Origin: Candidatus Desulfaltia bathyphila
GTDB lineage: Bacteria > Desulfobacterota > Desulfobacteria > Desulfobacterales > ETH-SRB1
Assembly (NCBI GenBank): GCA_014381545.1
Contig: JACNLL010000066.1
Coordinates: 1-47,552 of the forward strand
Length of the DNA stretch: 47,552 bases
Direction of reading: 5' to 3'
The position numbers were made by a program, and so were the translations under genes. Of this stretch, positions 44,133 to 47,552 are shown piece by piece (positions within the stretch are counted from its first letter, which is position 1; each line of letters begins with the position of its first letter). Under the pieces are notes generated by a model that was given only the letters and a program-made list of their open reading frames with translations, was not told the DNA's origin and made no database searches.

Positions 44133-45282
44133 CAGCGATATACATCTACTTTCCTTTGAAGACAAAGAGGTCATACTTTTAGGCACAGCGCATGTATCTA
44201 AAGAGAGCGCAAAGCTTGTAGCCTCTGTCATCGAAGAAGAAAAACCTGATACGGTCTGCATCGAACTTTGCCAGTCAAGATACCAGTCTATACGGCAAAA
44301 GAACAGATGGCAGAATATGGATATTATCAAGGTTATTAAGGAGAAAAAAGCTTTTCTCCTTCTTTCCAACCTGCTTCTGGCATCATTTCAAAAAAGGATA
44401 GCTGAAAAACTCGATGTTAAACCAGGGGCGGAAATGATATCTGCCATTGAAACAGCGGAAAAGGTCGGAGCACAAGTACATCTTGCGGACAGAGATATCC
44501 GCATTACACTGTCAAGAACCTGGCGCGTTATGTCTCTGTGGGACAAGCTGAAAATACTGTTTCAACTTATTTCATCTGCAGGAGAAATTGATGAAATTTC
44601 CGAAAAAGATATTGAAAAAATGAAACAGGAAGACATGCTGGAAACTCTTCTCGCAGATGTTAAAAAATCGCTTCCTGCTTTAAGAGATATCCTGATTGAT
44701 GAAAGAGACAGATATCTTGCTCATAAGATCAGAACAGCGCCGGGCAAAAGAATAGTGGCGGTTGTCGGCGCAGGTCATGTGCCTGGCATAAAAAAATACT
44801 GGGAAGTAAATACAGATATTAACTCTCTTGAAAAGATTCCCCCAAGTAGCATGTTCATGCGCATTTTTAAATGGATTTTGCCTTTATCTATACTAACTCT
44901 CTTTATTCTCGGTTTTTCCTACGGCGGCACTACGGCAGGCGCTCAGATGATAACCTGGTGGATAATGGCAAACGGACTGCTGGCAGGACTTGGAGCGCTA
45001 ATCGCTTTTGCCCATCCATTGACGATTTTATCTTCGATTCTGGCAGCCCCTTTAACATCCTTAAATCCAATGATAGCCGCGGGATGGGTTTCAGGGCTGG
45101 TTGAGGCTTTTTCAAGAAAACCAAAGGTAAAAGATTTTGAAAACTTATCAGAAGACATTCTTTCCATAAGGGGTTTCCGGCAAAACAAGGTAACTAAAAT
45201 CCTTCTGATAGTGGTATTAACAAATTTAGGCAGCGCAATAGGCACCTTTGTTGCTATTCCGCTGATGTTAAAAGTGCTGTAA
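44113..45282 (+). CDS. TraB-family (pheromone-shutdown-like) membrane protein
   Basis: The track begins at TTG 44098; TTG 44113 is favoured because GAGG stands about 9 bases before it, giving 389 residues. The N-terminal catalytic-like domain has LGTAHVSKES, CIELCQSRYQS, ADRDIRITLSRTWR and VVGAGHVPGI, the conserved residues of the TraB/TIKI fold. The C-terminus has four or five membrane segments. Relatives are proposed metal-dependent proteases; the target is unknown. The start lies inside the preceding lipoprotein gene, so the two are coupled. Confidence 0.82.
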   Translation: MKTHVSNSDIHLLSFEDKEVILLGTAHVSKESAKLVASVIEEEKPDTVCIELCQSRYQSIRQKNRWQNMDIIKVIKEKKAFLLLSNLLLASFQKRIAEKLDVKPGAEMISAIETAEKVGAQVHLADRDIRITLSRTWRVMSLWDKLKILFQLISSAGEIDEISEKDIEKMKQEDMLETLLADVKKSLPALRDILIDERDRYLAHKIRTAPGKRIVAVVGAGHVPGIKKYWEVNTDINSLEKIPPSSMFMRIFKWILPLSILTLFILGFSYGGTTAGAQMITWWIMANGLLAGLGALIAFAHPLTILSSILAAPLTSLNPMIAAGWVSGLVEAFSRKPKVKDFENLSEDILSIRGFRQNKVTKILLIVVLTNLGSAIGTFVAIPLMLKVL

Positions 45283-45304
45283 TCAGATATCAGGGGCCTG
45301 GTGT

Positions 45305-45450
45305 CAGTATCCGAGCGATGCCGGCGGTTAAATCTCACACCATAACCGGTGAGCAGCCGGCGCATCACGGTAGCTATAGGCGCTGTGTTCGAAGAAAAAG
45401 ATGGAAATGATTGGGAATAAGCGCCCAAGCATAGTCCGCCTGAGGCGGAT
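45305..45450 (-). pseudogene. RAYT (Y1 transposase) remnant, middle part
   Basis: On the minus strand ADYAWALIPNHFHLFLRT holds the HFH metal motif of REP-associated tyrosine transposases. One frame over comes IATVMRRLLTGYGVRFNRRH, the next conserved RAYT block. A frameshift lies between them, the catalytic-Tyr helix region is lost, and the N-terminus is absent here but occurs at 46655-46696. Confidence 0.75.
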
Positions 45451-45512
45451 TGCAGCATGTTAAGAATAATTTTACTTGACAGGACAGATTATTTAGATAA
45501 TACTCCCTCCCT

Positions 45513-46658
45513 ATGAAAAGGATTAAGGACAGGATATTAGACTTGAATTTGCCGGCTAAGCGTTCCGCTTTTCTTTGGGGCCCTCGCAAAACCGGCAAGA
45601 CTTATTGGATTAATAGACATTTTGCCGACTCAGTCATAATTGATTTGCTGAAAACCGACGTGTTTGCGGATTACGCCTCCCGCCCGTCATTACTTCGCGA
45701 GCGTTATCAGGAGCATCGTGGACCTGTTGTTATCGATGAAATCCAGATGGTTCCCGACCTGCTTAATGAAATTCACTGGTTAATCGAAAATACCGATGTC
45801 TCTTTTTTAATGACCGGATCAAGCGCTCGCAAATTGCGGCGGCGTCATGCGAATCTGCTTGGTGGCCGGGCCTGGCGATATACCATGGCTCCGCTCACGT
45901 ATGCAGAGACGGAAGGTTTTGACCTTGAACTGATTATGGTTTCCGGACTTTTGCCACCCCATTTTCTTTCATCTGATCCTGTTCAGGATCTCAGAGCCTA
46001 TGTGGCCGACTATCTAAAGGAAGAAATCGCAGCCGAGGCTGTCATACAAAATATCCCCGCATTTGCCGAATTTCTCCGTGTTGCCGCACTGACTTCCGGT
46101 GAATTACTAAATTATACCAATGTAGGAAGAGAAACCGGTGTCAGCGCCAAAGTCGTAAGAAACTACTTCCAGATATTAGAGGATACATTGCTTGGTTTTA
46201 GAATCCAGCCGTGGCGGAAGGTAAAGAACCGGCGTCTCATAGAAACTGAAAAATTTTATCTCTTTGATGTGGGTGTAGCCAATTATCTGGCTCGCCGATC
46301 ACCAAAAATCGGTACGCCTGAATTTGGTAATTCATTCGAACATTATATTCTTATGGAACTCAAGGCATATCAAGCTTACAGAAATCCAGAGCTTGATATT
46401 CGATACTGGAGGACCAGCACAGGGTTTGAGGTGGATTTCATCCTTGGCGACATGAATGTGGCAATTGAAGTTAAGGGATCACGTAGAGTACACAGCACAC
46501 ATACCAGAGGTTTACGGGCGCTGCTTGAAGAGCATACAGTTAAGCGGGCGGTTATCGTTTCCCTGGAAAAACAGTCAAGAAAACTTGATTCCTCCATCGA
46601 GGTTTTGCCATGGCAAGTCTTCCTTGAAACGCTATGGTCAGGAAAATTAGGGGTGTGA
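45513..46658 (+). CDS. AAA ATPase with DUF4143 nuclease-like C-terminus
   Basis: 381 residues. Walker A GPRKTGKTYW (about 24-33), Walker B VVIDEIQ (about 72-78) and sensor LMTGSSARKLRRRHANLLGGRAW define the DUF4143/AAA_14 family. A winged-helix segment (GRETGVSAKVVRNYFQILED) and a PD-(D/E)XK-like end (GFEVDFILGDMNVAIEVKGS) follow. These genes are mobile and typical of archaea and anaerobic bacteria; their role is unclear. TTGACA is at 45476, but no clear ribosome-binding site is seen. It lies between two pieces of one broken transposase. Confidence 0.88.
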   Translation: MKRIKDRILDLNLPAKRSAFLWGPRKTGKTYWINRHFADSVIIDLLKTDVFADYASRPSLLRERYQEHRGPVVIDEIQMVPDLLNEIHWLIENTDVSFLMTGSSARKLRRRHANLLGGRAWRYTMAPLTYAETEGFDLELIMVSGLLPPHFLSSDPVQDLRAYVADYLKEEIAAEAVIQNIPAFAEFLRVAALTSGELLNYTNVGRETGVSAKVVRNYFQILEDTLLGFRIQPWRKVKNRRLIETEKFYLFDVGVANYLARRSPKIGTPEFGNSFEHYILMELKAYQAYRNPELDIRYWRTSTGFEVDFILGDMNVAIEVKGSRRVHSTHTRGLRALLEEHTVKRAVIVSLEKQSRKLDSSIEVLPWQVFLETLWSGKLGV

Positions 46659-46696
46659 ACCGCAATAGCAGCATCAATTCTTGCTTTTCTCGGCAT
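46652..46696 (-). pseudogene. RAYT remnant, N-terminal end
   Basis: The minus-strand start MPRKARIDAAIAVH matches the usual RAYT N-terminus (MPRKARIDAPGALHH type). The frame then continues only as the antisense of the DUF4143 gene. With the 45305-45450 piece this is one transposase gene with about 40 codons replaced by the ATPase gene. Confidence 0.65.
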
Positions 46697-46767
46697 AAAT
46701 AATCACATGTCACAATTTAACATAATATGAAACGCATAAAATCATGGGCGTCCCGCTGTACATTCTA

Positions 46768-47301
46768 CTATGGCTTTTCCAAGATATTTATTACTTCTTC
46801 AGTAAAAGGTTTTTCCAACTTTTCAGCTCCGCCGTAGCCATAAAGGAAGTTAAAACCGCTCCGGCTTGATGTCACAAGAACGGTTGCCTTTTTGATTATT
46901 TTTCCTTCTTCTCCGGAAATAACTGTGACTTCAGCTTCAATTTTTGCCAATTCGCCGATAGAAATACCTAAAAGGAAGCCGGTTAATTCTCTTTTGGCAA
47001 CATCTCCGTCATCGTATTGTTTTAAATTAACCTTCAGCGACGTAATCGATTCAACCTGAAGAATAATATTATTTTCCGCCAGTCCTTTTTTGAAAAGAGC
47101 TTCAATCCTTTTAATAACTTCTGGCGTTACTGTTTCAAGTTCCGGAGATTTATCAAGAATCAGATTAACAGCTCTTAGCTGATAGCCAAGATCTTCCTTT
47201 AAGGAAAAAGTAGTTGTTCTGGGCAGCCCGCTGCACCCGGTTGAAGTCGATAAGAAAAATAAAGAAGCAAATATTAGTAAATAATTTTGTCGAGTGGACA
47301 T
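46768..47301 (-). CDS. Lipoprotein of unknown function
   Basis: 177 residues with a lipoprotein signal (YLLIFASLFFLSTSTGC, Cys near residue 23). The rest is a mixed alpha/beta domain: EVIKRIEALFKKGLAENNI, VESITSLKVNLKQYDDGD, KIEAEVTVISGEEGKIIKKATV. The texture resembles small DUF4410-like lipoproteins that modify envelope stress, but I cannot assign it. AGGAGG stands before the ATG. Confidence 0.75.
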   Translation of the reverse strand: MSTRQNYLLIFASLFFLSTSTGCSGLPRTTTFSLKEDLGYQLRAVNLILDKSPELETVTPEVIKRIEALFKKGLAENNIILQVESITSLKVNLKQYDDGDVAKRELTGFLLGISIGELAKIEAEVTVISGEEGKIIKKATVLVTSSRSGFNFLYGYGGAEKLEKPFTEEVINILEKP

Positions 47302-47332
47302 CTATTTCCTCCTAAAATGTTTACACTTTATT

Positions 47333-47389
47333 TGTGAGGAAATGACATCCCTCACAGAACCCGCCGTGCGGTTTTTCCGCAACGTGCTC
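47333..47389 (-). mobile_element. Possible group II intron 3' remnant (domains V and VI)
   Basis: On the minus strand a 33-base segment beginning GAGCACG and ending GGGTTC folds as domain V: an 8-bp lower stem with one mismatch and the AGC triad, a 2-base CG bulge, a 5-bp upper stem TGCGG/CCGCA and an A-rich loop. TGTGAGG...CCTCACA follows as a domain VI-like hairpin. No reverse transcriptase is visible to the right (47390-47552), where I see no gene. Confidence 0.4.
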
Positions 47390-47552
47390 TTCGCTAATAT
47401 TCCCTTTACTAATGCGGCAATAAGTTTATAGACATGATTTGCTTTCACACGAAGATTTTAGTTTATGTGAAGACCCGACAAATAGCCATTTGTGATGATA
47501 TGTTCATTTCGGAAAACGATTTATATCTAAACAAAAACAGCCTTATTAGTAA

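Noticed and set aside
46376-46696. 106-aa minus ORF
   Set aside because: Only its first 14 residues look like protein (RAYT N-terminus); the rest is antisense of the DUF4143 gene.

Overview
This window looks like a chromosomal segment from an anaerobic deltaproteobacterium-type organism (Desulfobacterota, probably a sulfate reducer or relative). The assignment rests on gene content: an 11-haem periplasmic cytochrome c, LarE, a NIL-ferredoxin, a B12-binding radical SAM protein next to a MetE-like protein, and the L21-L27-Obg-ProB-ProA-NadD-RsfS-GpmI gene order. Taxonomy is inferred from content only.

Layout. (1) 85-7280, + strand: a housekeeping run rplU-rpmA-obgE-proB-proA-nadD-rsfS-gpmI. 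(2) 7361-10048, - strand: a CPA2-type antiporter with a CBS-domain partner, then a zinc-ribbon protein. (3) 10289-12323, +: a multihaem cytochrome c whose frame is crossed by an in-frame TGA followed by a bSECIS-like hairpin (selenocysteine candidate), then an exported rhodanese. (4) 12623-16730, +: a CDF metal transporter, a RiPP-type B12-binding radical SAM protein, a MetE-like protein and a small unknown protein; then a TauE/SafE exporter on the - strand. (5) 17988-26987: a defence-type island. It holds HsdM with a fused XRE HTH, HsdS, a Ser/Thr kinase and an unrecognised 399-aa protein, then a reverse-strand PD-(D/E)XK-like protein, HsdR and a YgjP-type metallopeptidase. (6) 26937-33663: LarE (-), a membrane-anchored unknown protein (+), and a Yej-like peptide ABC transporter (-) with no binding protein in view. 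(7) 34307-37620, +: a CoA-binding pseudogene, a zinc-ribbon protein, a NIL-ferredoxin, mnmA and mtaB; then tRNA-Leu(CAG) on the - strand. (8) 38029-45282, +: ribF, a flippase-like membrane protein, def, fmt, rsmB, a TPR lipoprotein and a TraB-family membrane protein. (9) 45300-47552: a DUF4143 ATPase lying inside the broken halves of a RAYT transposase, a lipoprotein, and a probable group II intron remnant.

The intergenic space is rich in small mobile palindromic elements. One 144-bp MITE (two copies of equal length) has inserted directly behind the original ATG of rsmB with a 3-bp AAA duplication. It appears to supply a replacement start (GAGG plus TTG) with 17 element-encoded residues. A second family with GATGG...CCATC ends has three full copies and one solo end. 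A third, diverged pair of about 205 bp lies on either side of the yejB-like gene and has a stem whose arms changed together.

Best candidates for undescribed biology: the TGA-containing multihaem cytochrome; the MITE carrying an outward-facing translation start; the type I restriction operon carrying a Ser/Thr kinase and an unknown partner; and the diverged structured repeat pair. All functional statements come from reading the sequence and recalling family motifs; no search was run.
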